Shown: positions 8,986 to 17,986 of the stretch, one piece after another | How positions within the stretch are numbered: the first letter of the stretch is position 1 | How the letters are laid out: each line of letters starts with the position of its first letter | Assembly (NCBI GenBank): GCA_024239075.1 | Contig: JANBVI010000074.1 | Coordinates: forward strand, 124,001 to 188,000 | Reading direction: 5' to 3' | DNA: 64,000 nt | DNA from: Fischerella sp. CENA71 | Lineage (GTDB): Bacteria; Cyanobacteriota; Cyanobacteriia; Cyanobacteriales; Nostocaceae | Notes under the pieces: model-generated | Told to the model about the DNA's origin: nothing | The model's database searches: none | What the model saw: only the letters and a program-made list of their open reading frames with translations | Program-made: the position numbers and the translations under genes

Positions 8986-9390
8986 ATGAACTACAACATA
9001 ATCTACGACGGAAATTGTAATCTTTGCGTTACCTGGGTACAACTATTGGAAAATCTAGACAAAGGCAACCTGTTTCGCTACATTCCGATGCAAGATCAGC
9101 AAACACTCCAAGAATTCGGAATTACACCTCAAGATTGTGAATTGGGTGTGATTTTGATTAATGCTAATGCGCCGGAACAACGCTGGCAAGGTAGCGCTGC
9201 TGCTGAAGAAATTGGGCGTATATTACCGTTTGGTAGTGTGTTTGTAGATGCGTATCGCGCTTTACCTGGGGTGAAATGGACAGGCGATCGCATTTACGAA
9301 CAAGTCCGCGACAATCGTTATACTCTGTTTGGCAAGCGTTCTAGTACTTATCATTCAGTATATTGTGCTGAAAATAATTGCAAATTTTGA
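8986..9390 (+). CDS. DUF393 family protein (DxxCxxC, thiol-disulfide oxidoreductase-like)
   Basis: The protein starts NYNIIYDGNCNLCVTWVQ, the DUF393 signature: a YDGxCxxC motif on a thioredoxin-like fold predicted to act on thiols. A C-terminal signature with paired cysteines (YCAENNCKF) is also present. Two in-frame ATGs exist, at 8980 and 8986. The first is created by an intergenic repeat word (atgacca-atgact), so 8986 is preferred, giving 134 residues. Function in the cell is not established. Confidence 0.8.
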   Translation: MNYNIIYDGNCNLCVTWVQLLENLDKGNLFRYIPMQDQQTLQEFGITPQDCELGVILINANAPEQRWQGSAAAEEIGRILPFGSVFVDAYRALPGVKWTGDRIYEQVRDNRYTLFGKRSSTYHSVYCAENNCKF

Positions 9391-9444
9391 AGTGAGTTAT
9401 TTTTCACGACAAAATATGCGAACCACACTAACTTTAATACGTTC

Positions 9445-9472
9445 GTAGTGAGCGGTTTGAGCCGCTCATTAC
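9445..9472. terminator. Hairpin between convergent genes
   Basis: gtagtgagcgg and ccgctcattac form an 11-bp stem with one G:T pair, located 54 bp after the DUF393 gene and 10 bp after the stop of the leftward gene at 9483. T tracts are weak on both sides. The stem resembles that at 5718-5743. Confidence 0.4.
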
Positions 9473-9482
9473 AAACTTCCTT

Positions 9483-9944
9483 TTAACGTTTAGAACGCTG
9501 TTGTTGATAATAGCCAACAACTTTTTGTACATAAGCAGCAGTAAAACCACTGTTACAGCCTGTATAATTACCAGTCATCCACCAACAAGCAGCCCCACGT
9601 ACAGCACCAATTTCATTATTTTTGGTCGCTGTATACTGAGTATTCAACTCACGCCGCATAATACATGAAATAACTTGACGTGCTAATTCTGGATTATTTT
9701 CAAATTGTGTTGGTGTAACTTCTTTTTTCAAACAATTTCTTGACCAACCCTTGAGGGTTTCTGGTTTGACTTGCCAATCACTATAATAGCCATCATTAGC
9801 TTTACCTGTATTGGGTGCAGCTAGTCGTAATGCTTCCACCATCGCCGCTACTTGGGTATCAGATACCTGTTTTTGTGCCTGTGCTAGAGCTGGCAATGGT
9901 AAAATTCCTAAGCTAGCAATGACTCCCCACAGTAAAAATCGCAT
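9483..9944 (-). CDS. Secreted protein of unknown function
   Basis: I do not recognise a family. An N-terminal signal peptide is clear (MRFLLWGVIASLGILPLPALA, cleavage after ALA). The mature part of about 130 residues has four cysteines plus a WWMTGNYTGC stretch, so disulfides are possible in the periplasm. The longest frame starts with TTG at 9959, but its second to fourth codons (ATGAGGAGA) form the AGGAG that serves the ATG at 9944; this gives a proper signal peptide and 153 residues. Confidence 0.7.
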   Translation of the reverse strand: MRFLLWGVIASLGILPLPALAQAQKQVSDTQVAAMVEALRLAAPNTGKANDGYYSDWQVKPETLKGWSRNCLKKEVTPTQFENNPELARQVISCIMRRELNTQYTATKNNEIGAVRGAACWWMTGNYTGCNSGFTAAYVQKVVGYYQQQRSKR

Positions 9945-10023
9945 GTTTCTCCTCATCAATTCATCTGCTTTTGCAATTTAACAAATTCTGATTTATTTAT
10001 AGTGACGAGTTCCCTGTTCCCTC

Positions 10024-10506
10024 TTAACGACCTTTTAGTTTATTGAGATCATCACCGCTAATAAAATAAGCTGCACCAAAACCAATTACAAAGCGTCCTT
10101 CTTTGGGAGTCAGCTTGAACATGCGAAAATCTTGTAAACCGCTCAACACTTCCATGATTTCACCAAAACGAGCGTGAAAACTATTCATGATTTCATGCCA
10201 AGTATCAGAGTCACGCTCGATCAAAGTTGCTGTACACTCAAAAGTTAACCGACGACGGGCAAAAATTTGCTCTGTTTTATCTTCGTCCTCGATCAACATC
10301 ACACTAGCATGAGGATTAACAACTAAGTTCTGGGTGTGAGTTGACAGACCACTAATATATATATAGATGTTCTTAAACTCATCAACTACAAACGGAGCAT
10401 AGCTAGCATTCGGTATTCCTTGTCCGTTCGCTGTGGCAATGATAGCACTTTGGAATTTTTGAATCAAAGCTTCGTATTCTATTTGGGCTTGTTCTAGATT
10501 GTTCAT
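10024..10506 (-). CDS. HugZ/HutZ-like FMN-binding split-barrel protein
   Basis: This belongs to the pyridoxamine-5'-phosphate-oxidase-like split-barrel superfamily. The start (ALIQKFQSAIIATANGQGIPNASYAPFV), the middle strand motif NLVVNPHASVMLIEDE and especially the C-terminal GRFVIGFGAAYFI match the HugZ/HutZ subgroup. Members bind or degrade heme, or are annotated as heme-utilisation or general-stress FMN proteins. At 160 residues it is the usual short form. No heme-transport genes are adjacent, so the substrate is uncertain. Confidence 0.75.
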   Translation of the reverse strand: MNNLEQAQIEYEALIQKFQSAIIATANGQGIPNASYAPFVVDEFKNIYIYISGLSTHTQNLVVNPHASVMLIEDEDKTEQIFARRRLTFECTATLIERDSDTWHEIMNSFHARFGEIMEVLSGLQDFRMFKLTPKEGRFVIGFGAAYFISGDDLNKLKGR

Positions 10507-10569
10507 AAAACAACAAGGGACAAACTAATTAACTTCCCCCTCATGTTGCCATTTCCTTTGCTTCCACTT

Positions 10570-10613
10570 CAATTGATTTTGACTGATAACTGATAACTGA
10601 TAACTGATAACTG
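10570..10613. repeat. Short tandem repeat, four copies of ctgataa
   Basis: ctgataactgataactgata-type heptamer repeats directly upstream of the HugZ-like gene and next to the stop codon of the DUF3574 gene. Same STRR class as at 4561-4636. Confidence 0.55.
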
Positions 10614-11060
10614 TTAGAAAGATACTTTTACACTGCTAGTTACACGTAAAACAGATTCTTGTTGAAATGTCTTTTTATAGCTTGCTATTATCTGTTCAAT
10701 CTTCTGATTTTTAGTCTGACTATTTTCATAAATCAGAATAACTAGCTTTGTTTTTTCCCTGGTTAATTTGCCAGAACTGTCTAAATACTGTCCATAGACA
10801 TCCATCACAGTTAGTCCATCCGGGAGGCGAGGTGTAATTACATGGTTCAAAAATAATTGCCATTCAGCCTCAGATACTGTCTTTCCTCCTGGTTTAGATA
10901 AACCAAAATACAACTCATCTTTCGTGAGAATTTTTACACTTGCGTGAGAAGTAGAGATTTGAGAGGATTGGGCGCGAACAACAGTGTTTGTATAGATAGG
11001 ACTGATAAAAAGTAAACCTGTAATAATTAAACTGTTTAAACTTTTTTGCAAACTACTCAT
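10614..11060 (-). CDS. DUF3574 secreted protein
   Basis: An N-terminal signal sequence (SLIITGLLFISPIYTNTVVRA) is followed by the DUF3574 domain. Its markers are ELYFGLSKPGG, VSEAEWQLFLNHVITPRLPDGLTVMDVYGQYLDSSGKLTREKTKLVILIYE. The family is widespread in bacteria and has no established activity. The 148-residue product is probably periplasmic. It is followed by repeats and then the HugZ-like gene, 107 bp away, so an operon is possible but not clear. Confidence 0.75.
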   Translation of the reverse strand: MSSLQKSLNSLIITGLLFISPIYTNTVVRAQSSQISTSHASVKILTKDELYFGLSKPGGKTVSEAEWQLFLNHVITPRLPDGLTVMDVYGQYLDSSGKLTREKTKLVILIYENSQTKNQKIEQIIASYKKTFQQESVLRVTSSVKVSF

Positions 11061-11134
11061 AATTTGGTATTGAAATAACTAAGCTATAGCTTCACATTTT
11101 GATAGTCATGTTCCGATTTCTTTGAAAGATAAAA

Positions 11135-11163
11135 ATCCCCGACTTTTCTAAAAAGCTGGGGAT
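11135..11163 (-). terminator. Terminator of the nrtABCD transcript
   Basis: atccccgactttt pairs with aaaaagctggggat around a 2-base loop. Read on the minus strand it is followed by TTTTATCTTTC, 77 bp after the nrtD stop codon. A related but longer GATCCCCGACTTCTT palindrome occurs at 12431-12463 between nrtC and nrtD, so the stem sequence is a dispersed element. Confidence 0.65.
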
Positions 11164-11239
11164 CTGTATAGTTCACGCTACTCTTTACGTCCTATGTAAT
11201 TTGGTTAATTTATGGCGGAAGTCAAAATTAACCAATCAC

Positions 11240-12109
11240 TTAACCAACATCATCATGGGCGTAGCGGTTAAAGAGGAAATCTAGCGCATAGTTACGCAAT
11301 TTGTAGTACTGCGGATCTTCCATAATTCGGGATCTGTCACGGGGACGGGGGAAAGGAATTTCCATGACTTCGCCGATTTTAGCGCGGGGGCCATTGGTCA
11401 TCATTACCAACTTATCTGCTAAAAATAGGGCTTCATCGATGTCATGGGTAATCATCAACACGGTGCAACGGTTTTCATTCCAAATTTTCAGCAATTCTTC
11501 CTGTAACTCTTCTTTGGTAATCGCATCCAACGCCCCGAAAGGTTCATCTAAAATCAAGACTTTAGGACGAATTGCCAAAGCACGAGCGATGGAAACCCGT
11601 TGTCTCATACCACCGGACATTTGCGGTGGTTTTTTCTCCATTGCGTCACCTAGTCCCACCATAGCCAGGTGTTCCCTAACAATTGCTGATTTTTCTGCTT
11701 CTGGCTTGTTAGGATAAACTGCATTCACTGCGAGATAAATATTTTCAAAAGCAGTCCGCCAAGGTAATAGGGCATAGTTTTGAAACACCACCATTCTATC
11801 TGGGCCGGGTTTGGTGATGGGTTTTCCTTCTAGCAAAACTTGTCCGTCGGTGGGATTGTTAAAACCCGATACCATATTGAGGAGAGTAGATTTACCACAG
11901 CCAGAGTGACCGATAACGCAAATAAATTCTCCTTCACCAACATTGAGGTTTACTCCATCCAATACGGTAAAAGGGCCGTTTTTTGTGGGATAAACTTTGC
12001 TAACGTCTTTAATTTCTAAGTAAGGTTTACGATTAGAAATTCCAGTTGCTAGTGGTGTTCCCAACATATTTGTAGTGGTGTCGGTAATTGTAAAGTTACG
12101 GTTTTGCAT
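11240..12109 (-). CDS. nrtD: NrtD, nitrate ABC transporter ATPase
   Basis: One of two ATPases driving the NrtABCD nitrate/nitrite importer at the plasma membrane. The ABC motifs are complete: Walker A GHSGCGKST, Q-loop VFQNYALLPW, signature MSGGMRQRVSIARAL, Walker B VLILDEPFGALD and switch His in MITHDIDEA. The longest frame begins at 12169 but its first 20 codons are intergenic repeat DNA; ATG 12109 (MQNRNFTITDTTTNMLG) is preferred, giving 289 residues. It is the last gene of the leftward nrtA-B-C-D run and is followed by a terminator. Confidence 0.93.
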   Translation of the reverse strand: MQNRNFTITDTTTNMLGTPLATGISNRKPYLEIKDVSKVYPTKNGPFTVLDGVNLNVGEGEFICVIGHSGCGKSTLLNMVSGFNNPTDGQVLLEGKPITKPGPDRMVVFQNYALLPWRTAFENIYLAVNAVYPNKPEAEKSAIVREHLAMVGLGDAMEKKPPQMSGGMRQRVSIARALAIRPKVLILDEPFGALDAITKEELQEELLKIWNENRCTVLMITHDIDEALFLADKLVMMTNGPRAKIGEVMEIPFPRPRDRSRIMEDPQYYKLRNYALDFLFNRYAHDDVG

Positions 12110-12155
12110 GGTGATTTTATAGTTGTTTATTTTCAGCAGAAGGCTGATGGTTGAA

Positions 12156-12407
12156 GTTCTGAGGCTCAACGATGAGGTTCTAAGTGAGAAATTTGTTGTT
12201 TCAAGAGAGAAAGTTGTTGTTCTAAGTGAGAAAGTTGTTGTTTCAAGAGAGAAAGTTGTTGTTCTAAGTGAGAATATTGTTGTTTCAAGTGAGAATTTTC
12301 TGGTTCCAACTGAGAATGTTGTTGATCCAAGCTAGAATTTTCTGGTTTCAACTGAGAATTTTGTTGTTTTAAGTGAGAATGTTGCTGTTTCAGGCTAGAA
12401 CATTGTT
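12156..12407. repeat. 21-bp tandem repeat array between nrtC and nrtD
   Basis: About twelve degenerate 21-bp units of the form gtttcaagtgagaaagttgtt, with alternating gttctaag / gtttcaag beginnings. Because the unit is exactly seven codons, the minus strand contains a 61-codon frame (12166-12351) with an LEQQLSLLKQQ heptad pattern. Its only start is TTG and no ribosome-binding site is evident. It is therefore treated as a repeat, not a gene. Confidence 0.8.
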
Positions 12408-12430
12408 GTTTTGATGAGTTGCGGGTGTTG

Positions 12431-12463
12431 AGATCCCCGACTTCTTCAAGAAGTCGGGGATCT
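12431..12463. repeat. Perfect 16-bp palindrome between nrtC and nrtD
   Basis: agatccccgacttctt, a single c, then the exact complement. It lies 35 bp after the nrtC stop codon. No T tract follows on the minus strand, so it may slow decay or processing rather than end transcription. Its sequence is related to the nrtD terminator stem. Confidence 0.65.
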
Positions 12464-12498
12464 ATAGCCTCTTTTTGTTTGTCTCCCTTGTCCCAAAA

Positions 12499-14502
12499 TC
12501 AGGCTACTCTCCGAACTGGAGTATCGAGAATTACTTCAGCAACTGAGAAATCGCGTTTAATTTTGAGGTTGTTAAGATAGGCGATGGGGTCATCGGCGTT
12601 AAAGTTCGTGCCATCGAATAGCTTAACTGGCTGACGGGTGTAATTGATGTCCATACCCAATTCGCGGGCGGCGGTACTAAACACACCGACTCGACATATC
12701 CGTTCCACAATTTCTACCCAATTTCGAGGGAAAGGTACTTCACCCCAACGCGCCAATTGCGTCATAATCCATATTTGTTCTGTGCGACTGGGGCGGTTAA
12801 TGGCAGATTCTCCGTAAAATTGGTGGTGGGCATATTCCCGCATGGGATGGTCTAGGTCACAGGTGGCGTTATTGGGATCTTCGATTTGGATATACTCCAT
12901 ATCGGTGCTGACATATTCCCGTCGCGCTAAGATTTGGCGAATTTCTTCGGCGTTTTCGGGACGCGAACAGTAGTAGCAAGCTTCCAGTAGGGCTTTAGTT
13001 AAAGCAATATTAGTGTTGGGATATGCAGTCGCCCAATCTTCCCGTACACCCAAAACTTTACCTGGGTGTCCTAACCAAACTTCTAAATCGGTGGCGATGG
13101 TAAAGCCACTACCTTCAGAAGCAGCACGGTAGTTCCAGGGTTCGCCTACACAATAACCGTCAATACTTCCGGCTTGTAAGTCGGCTACCATCTGGGCTGG
13201 GGGAATGGTTTTAATATCGACATCGGCGTCGGGGTCAACACCTCCAGCTGCTAGCCAGTAACGCAACAGTAAACTGTGCATTGAGGAAGGATGTACCACT
13301 CCCATGATGTGCCGTTGGGTACGGGTACTCTTCAAGTATTGTTTAAATTCAGCAACGGTTTGTATGCCTTGGTCGTAAAAGCGTTTTGCTAAGGTGATGG
13401 CGTTACCGTTGCGTGTCATGGTGAGGGAAGTAACCACTGGGAGGGGTTGATTGTCATTTCCTCCCAGGGTTAACCACATCGGCATCCCAGAGGGCATTTG
13501 GGCTGCATCTAAATATCCGCCATTAATGCCATCGACGATACCACGCCAACTGGTTTCGCGGACTAAGTTTACATCATCTAAGCCGTGTTTGGTAAAAAAG
13601 CCTTTTTCCTTGGCTACTGCTAAGGGGGCGCAAGCTGTTAGAGGTACAAAGCCGATTTCGAGATTGACTTTTTCTAAACCGTGCTTGGAGACAATTGTGG
13701 ATTTGCGCGCTCGAATTTTTTTGATGCGTTTTTGTTGGTTGAGGAAGTAAATCATTTCACTGCGTAAACTGTAGTAGCTGGGATGTTCAACTACTTCCAT
13801 CCGTTTACGAGGTCTGGGGATGTCTACTTCTAGGATGTTACCAATTTTTGATTCTGGCCCATTGGTGAGCATGACTATTCTGTCAGAAAGCAGCACTGCT
13901 TCGTCTACATCGTGTGTCACCATGACGGCGGTGACTTCGTTTTCTTCGCAGATTTGCATTAATTGTTCTTGCAAGTTACCCCGTGTGAGGGCATCCAACG
14001 CACCAAAGGGTTCATCTAATAATAGAAGTTTAGGGCGAATGGCTAAAGCGCGAGCGATCGCAACTCGTTGTTTTTGTCCTCCTGATAACATTGTTGGAGG
14101 TTTGTCAGCATGAGGACGCAAACCCACCATATCAATATGTTTTTCCACAATCGCCCGACGTTCTCCCGCAGGCAAATGGCTCATCACAGAATCTACTGCC
14201 AAAGCGATATTTTCTCTGACTGTTCGCCAAGGTAATAGAGAATAGTTTTGAAACACCACCATTCTATCTGGGCCTGGTTTGGTGATGCGTTTCCCTTCTA
14301 AGGTGACTAAACCTTCTGTTGGTAAATCCAGACCCGCAATCATATTTAATAAGGTGGATTTACCGCAACCAGAGTGACCAATTAAGGAAACAAATTCGCC
14401 TTTTTTTATTTGGAGGTCAATACCTTTGAGGGCAATATATTGTCCACCGCCTGTGAGATTAAAAACCTTATCAATTTGGTCAACAGCAACGAATACACTC
14501 AT
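12499..14502 (-). CDS. nrtC: NrtC, nitrate transporter ATPase fused to NrtA-like regulatory domain
   Basis: A 667-residue fusion typical of cyanobacterial nitrate (NrtC) and bicarbonate (CmpC) transporters. Residues 1 to about 265 form an ABC ATPase (GHSGCGKST, VFQNYSLLPW, LSGGQKQRVAIARAL, LLLLDEPFGALD). Residues from about 280 on resemble the substrate-binding NrtA ([57 protein letters not shown]). In the Synechococcus protein this domain mediates inhibition by ammonium. Adjacent nrtB and nrtA favour nitrate over bicarbonate. Start MSVFVAVDQIDKVFNL. The order is nrtA-B-C-D as in other strains. Confidence 0.95.
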   Translation of the reverse strand: MSVFVAVDQIDKVFNLTGGGQYIALKGIDLQIKKGEFVSLIGHSGCGKSTLLNMIAGLDLPTEGLVTLEGKRITKPGPDRMVVFQNYSLLPWRTVRENIALAVDSVMSHLPAGERRAIVEKHIDMVGLRPHADKPPTMLSGGQKQRVAIARALAIRPKLLLLDEPFGALDALTRGNLQEQLMQICEENEVTAVMVTHDVDEAVLLSDRIVMLTNGPESKIGNILEVDIPRPRKRMEVVEHPSYYSLRSEMIYFLNQQKRIKKIRARKSTIVSKHGLEKVNLEIGFVPLTACAPLAVAKEKGFFTKHGLDDVNLVRETSWRGIVDGINGGYLDAAQMPSGMPMWLTLGGNDNQPLPVVTSLTMTRNGNAITLAKRFYDQGIQTVAEFKQYLKSTRTQRHIMGVVHPSSMHSLLLRYWLAAGGVDPDADVDIKTIPPAQMVADLQAGSIDGYCVGEPWNYRAASEGSGFTIATDLEVWLGHPGKVLGVREDWATAYPNTNIALTKALLEACYYCSRPENAEEIRQILARREYVSTDMEYIQIEDPNNATCDLDHPMREYAHHQFYGESAINRPSRTEQIWIMTQLARWGEVPFPRNWVEIVERICRVGVFSTAARELGMDINYTRQPVKLFDGTNFNADDPIAYLNNLKIKRDFSVAEVILDTPVRRVA

Positions 14503-14609
14503 TTGTTCTTAGTCCTTAGTCATTTGTCATTTGTCATTTGTTGTTAGTCATTTGTCATTCGTCATGTTTTCTTACTAATGACAAATGACCAATGACCATT
14601 GACAATTAA
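14503..14609. repeat. nrtB-nrtC spacer of gtcatttgtcatt repeats
   Basis: Repeated gtcatttgtcattt / cgtcatg words are followed by the complementary gacaaatgaccaatgacc, so the spacer can fold into a long hairpin within the operon mRNA. The same words recur at 172-232, 5496-5525 and 8965-8985. Confidence 0.55.
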
Positions 14610-15449
14610 TTATTTTTGTTCTGCTGGTAAAATTAGTGTTTGCAGCCAAGCCATGAGTTTATCTAGCAACAAACCGACTATACCGATGTAAAACAAGGCT
14701 AATATGACTTCGCTGACGTTGTTGTTTTGATAAGCATCCCAGATGAAAAAGCCAATTCCCACAATCCCGGACATCACGATTTCCGCAGCAATAATTGCTA
14801 ACCAAGCAAGACCGATCGCAATTCTCAAACCTGTAAAAATGTAGGGTAAAGCCGCAGGAATGAGAATATTGAAAAAGTAATCTTTTTTATTGAGTTGCAG
14901 AACTTTCGCAACGTTGTTGTAGTCTTGGGGAATTTGAGTGACACCTACATAGGTGTTAATTAAAATTGGCCAAATAGCGGTGATAAAAATCACGAACAAT
15001 GCAGCAGGTTCGTTTTGTCTTAAAGCTGCCAAAGAAATTGGAACCCAAGCTAAAGGTGGTACGGTTCTTAATAGCTGAAACAGGGGGTCTAAAGCTTTGT
15101 GCATTGTTTTATTAATCCCGATGACAATGCCCACTGCAATACCAACAATTGCGGCTAAGGTGTAGCTAATTGCAACTCGTTGGAGACTTGCCCAAATTTG
15201 CCAAAATAAACCCTTATCAATACCACCCTTATCATAAAAGGGATACATAATTAGTATCCAGGTGTCTTGAATCACCTGTACTGGTCCTGGTAGGGTTGCT
15301 CCAGGAAGCAAACAAAATAATTGCCAGATAGCAAGAAAGACAATAATGGCAATAACAGGAGGTATAAGATCAGGAAATTGTTTTTGGAGACGAGATATTA
15401 AGCCATTATCCAAACTTGGATTATTACGTCTTCTGCTGGCTATTGTCAT
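14610..15449 (-). CDS. nrtB: NrtB, nitrate ABC transporter permease
   Basis: Membrane-spanning subunit of the nitrate importer, of the binding-protein-dependent permease family. Several hydrophobic helices are visible (VIAIIVFLAIWQLFCLL, IVGIAVGIVIGI, ALFVIFITAIWPILI, WLAIIAAEIVMSG). The EAA-type loop for the ATPase lies near LQLNKKDYFFNILIPAALPYIFTGLRIAIGLAW. The longest frame starts at 15551 but its first 34 codons are repeat DNA; ATG 15449 (MTIASRRRNNPS) has an AAAGGAAC upstream, giving 279 residues. Confidence 0.94.
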   Translation of the reverse strand: MTIASRRRNNPSLDNGLISRLQKQFPDLIPPVIAIIVFLAIWQLFCLLPGATLPGPVQVIQDTWILIMYPFYDKGGIDKGLFWQIWASLQRVAISYTLAAIVGIAVGIVIGINKTMHKALDPLFQLLRTVPPLAWVPISLAALRQNEPAALFVIFITAIWPILINTYVGVTQIPQDYNNVAKVLQLNKKDYFFNILIPAALPYIFTGLRIAIGLAWLAIIAAEIVMSGIVGIGFFIWDAYQNNNVSEVILALFYIGIVGLLLDKLMAWLQTLILPAEQK

Positions 15450-15577
15450 TGCTTTGTTCCTTTCTTTGTTGATGCTTGGAGGATAGTAATTGGTGGTTTC
15501 TGGTTGATAGTTGGTGCTTAGTAATTCATTTTCTCTACTAACAACTAACAACTACAACTAACAAGTAACAACTAAAC

Positions 15578-16942
15578 TTAAACACTGACTTTTTTAAGCT
15601 TCAAACTCTTCAAATATTCTTCTGGTTTGGCTGGATCAAATTTGACGCCATCAAAGAATTCTTCTACGCCACGTGATGTACTTGTGGGGATGTCGGCGGC
15701 TGGTATTCCTGCTTCTTTTGCTGCTTCTTTCCAAATATCTTCGCGGTTGACTTTATCAATTAATGCTTGAGCTTTTCCTAAATAATCTTTTGGTAAGAAA
15801 CCCCAACGAATGTTCTCTACAAGAAACCACAAATCATGACTCTTGTAAGGATAAGAAACACTTCCTTTTCCATCTTTCCAATAGAATGCCGCCATTGATT
15901 TATCATCTATTTTGCGACCGTCTCCCATGTCATATTTGCCTTGGAATGGTTCTGCAAGGATGTCTGCGGGAAGGTTAAAATAGTTACGTGCAGACAGAAT
16001 TGTAGCTGCTTCTTTGCGGTTGTCAAAGTTATCCAACCACTGCTGTGCTTCCATGATACCTTTGAGTATTGCTTTGGTGGCTTTGGGATTTTTATCAACC
16101 CAATCTGCCCGCATGGCAAAGTATTCTTCGGGGTGATTCTTCCAAATTTCTGCTGTCAATGCAGCCATGAAGCCAATTTTATCTTTAACAAGTCGATAGG
16201 GCCAGGGGTCGCCTGTACTGAAAGCGTCCATTGTACCTGTCTTCATGTTGGCTACTGTTTGGGCTGCTGGTACTGTCAACAGTTTGACATCTGCATCCGG
16301 ATCGATACCACCAGCAGCTAACCAGTAACGAATCCACAAATCTTGATTGACGTGGGGGAAAGTAAAAGCGGCGGTGAAGGGAGTTGATGATTTCAGTTGA
16401 GTAAACAGAGATTTCGCACTAGCGAGTTGTAAACTTATACCTTTCCCGAGATGCTTGTTGGCGATCGCAATTCCATTTCCATGTGTAATTAACTGACACA
16501 ACACATACATGGGAATTTTTTGATTGCCTTTGGTGATTAAACCTTCTGTAATTAAATGTGGCATAGGCATCTGCCATTGTCCACCATCAATCCCACCACC
16601 AGCCGAGCCAATTTCGACGTTATCTCGTGCTGAACCCCAAGAAGCTTGTTTGGAAAGTTCAACATCAGTCATGCCATATTTAGCAAAAAAGCCTTTTTCT
16701 TTAGCAATAATTAAAGGTGCTGATTCGACGATGGGAATATATCCCAGTTTAACTGTCTTTGTTTCCGGTGCTAATTCAGGGCTAATATTAGCAACTGGCT
16801 GTGCTGCTGACTGGGTTTGAGCATTACCTCCACCTGGTTCCGGTGGATTTCCTAAACAACCTTTGAGAAATACAGCACCCGCAGAAGCTGTAGCTGTAAC
16901 TATAAACTTGCGACGAGAGATTTGATTCAAAAAGTCTGACAC
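15578..16942 (-). CDS. nrtA: NrtA, nitrate-binding lipoprotein
   Basis: The high-affinity substrate-binding subunit, lipid-anchored on the periplasmic face. The N-terminus has a twin-arginine motif ([15 protein letters not shown]) followed by a lipobox ending in Cys (VFLKGC). The mature protein shows the NrtA/SsuA-type fold ([53 protein letters not shown]). It is 454 residues, the usual length. The start is GTG at 16942, chosen because AGGAG lies 5 bases upstream and it gives the full Tat signal. First gene of the leftward nrtABCD run; no nirA precedes it in this window. Confidence 0.95.
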   Translation of the reverse strand: MSDFLNQISRRKFIVTATASAGAVFLKGCLGNPPEPGGGNAQTQSAAQPVANISPELAPETKTVKLGYIPIVESAPLIIAKEKGFFAKYGMTDVELSKQASWGSARDNVEIGSAGGGIDGGQWQMPMPHLITEGLITKGNQKIPMYVLCQLITHGNGIAIANKHLGKGISLQLASAKSLFTQLKSSTPFTAAFTFPHVNQDLWIRYWLAAGGIDPDADVKLLTVPAAQTVANMKTGTMDAFSTGDPWPYRLVKDKIGFMAALTAEIWKNHPEEYFAMRADWVDKNPKATKAILKGIMEAQQWLDNFDNRKEAATILSARNYFNLPADILAEPFQGKYDMGDGRKIDDKSMAAFYWKDGKGSVSYPYKSHDLWFLVENIRWGFLPKDYLGKAQALIDKVNREDIWKEAAKEAGIPAADIPTSTSRGVEEFFDGVKFDPAKPEEYLKSLKLKKVSV

Positions 16943-17612
16943 AGTATCTCCTGTTAGTGAATTGTATTTTTTATGTATGCAAAATTGGTACAGGAAACAG
17001 TTGATGTTTCTTGTACAAGAAAAACCTGTTTAAAACTATGCATGATGATCTACATCAGCCCTTATCGTTCAAAGAAAGGTGATGGAAACCCCTTGTAAAA
17101 AGTTTGTGTTTGCAAATACAGCCGTGTGTATTTTATTGAAACAATCATTAAACAATAATTAAGTCTGATGAAAATAGCTTACAGCTTTTCGAGCCAAAAT
17201 AGTTAGTTGTGAAAGCATTTTATTAAATAAATATTGGATTATTAAGATAAGTAAAAGTTTATATATGCAGTCAAAACATAATTTGTGACATCTTAGATAT
17301 TTTAAAACTTATGACATTTATAAATGAAAATCTATGTATAGTTCAACAATACAGTAAGCTAACTAGTGGTCTATCGCATTAATTCTCGTTGAGTCGGGGA
17401 TCGCAATGTTCAGGGATGATTTAGGAATACATATCATAGAAAATTATGAATGGAATGTTTTACTTTTGTCTATGTCTACCTAAGATATTACAAATTATTA
17501 AAATGATTAGTTATTGTGGAGATTCTTTGCATATTGAATTGAGAAAAACCTTGAGCAGTATTGAGTCGTGAAGAGTTACAGTAGTCTCCCAGAGTACAAC
17601 TTTAATATAGTG
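16943..17612. other. nrtA upstream region, AT-rich, no gene
   Basis: About 670 bp without a convincing frame. It should carry the nitrogen-regulated nrtA promoter. One NtcA-like half-conserved palindrome is seen at 17002-17017; the rest is AT-rich with no other recognisable element. Confidence 0.5.
17002..17017 (-). promoter_or_regulatory. Candidate NtcA site upstream of nrtA
   Basis: tgat-N8-taca (minus strand TGTA-N8-ATCA) fits the NtcA consensus GTA-N8-TAC with two mismatches in one half-site. It lies about 60 bp upstream of the nrtA start codon. NtcA activates nitrate-assimilation operons in cyanobacteria, so a site is expected here. No clean -10 box at the usual 22-base spacing was found, so this is tentative. 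Confidence 0.3.
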
Positions 17613-17690
17613 ATGGAAACAGAAAAATCAACTTTAGTACCTTTAGAAGAGATTACTTTTGCTGATTTTTTGAAAGTAGATATTCGAGTT
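17613..17690 (+). pseudogene. csaA 5' fragment (tRNA-binding domain protein)
   Basis: The first 26 residues (METEKSTLVPLEEITFADFL, then KVDIRV) match the start of CsaA-type proteins, which carry an oligonucleotide-binding domain related to the EMAP/MetRS C-terminal domain. Homology stops at DIRV, exactly where a GC-rich palindromic repeat begins. The expected next motif (G-T-I ... F-P-E-A-R-K) is absent in all frames downstream. The frame runs on through the repeat to 17786 and ends. It is read as a gene truncated by repeat insertion or deletion. Confidence 0.6.
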
Positions 17691-17790
17691 TGGCTTCTGT
17701 TCCCACCAAAGGGTTCTCGTTCCCTCGTTGCGTTAGCTTCCCGCAGGGTAGAGTGTTCCGTTGGCGTAGCCGCCCGAAAGGGCTAGGTAG
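17691..17790. repeat. GC-rich dispersed palindromic repeat in csaA remnant
   Basis: Contains cgttgcgttagcttcccgca, gttggcgtagccgcccgaaa and related words that can fold on themselves. Similar words occur at 36254-36432 and in the mobile repeat at 23528-23736, so this belongs to the REP-like family of this genome. Confidence 0.5.
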
Positions 17791-17928
17791 AGTAAGTAGC
17801 CCCAGAAGCGTCTACAGAATGACAATTCATATCTTGATTCAGCAACGCCAAATAGGGAAGTTAATTTGATGCTTTCTGAGCATGAGTATTAAGCCGAAAT
17901 CAACGTAAAAACCAGTCCTAAAAACTCT

Positions 17929-17971
17929 AGGGCTGCATTAGTATATAGAATACATATTCTAATGCAGCCCT
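17929..17971. terminator. Hairpin terminator after the alpha/beta hydrolase
   Basis: agggctgcattag and ctaatgcagccct form a perfect 13-bp stem, 15 bp past the hydrolase stop codon. On the minus strand it is followed by agagTTTTTagg. On the plus strand TACTTTTAGCTCTTTTT follows, so it may work in both directions. Confidence 0.7.
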
Positions 17972-17986
17972 TACTTTTAGCTCTTT

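Noticed and set aside
12166-12351. Leucine-zipper-like 61-codon gene between nrtC and nrtD
   Set aside because: Only a TTG start, no ribosome-binding site, and the heptad pattern follows automatically from the 21-bp DNA unit. Kept as a finding, not as a gene.
11240-15449. Bicarbonate (cmp) instead of nitrate (nrt) transporter
   Set aside because: NrtC and CmpC are alike. The nrt assignment is by overall resemblance and operon form and is favoured, but without alignment to both families it is not absolute.
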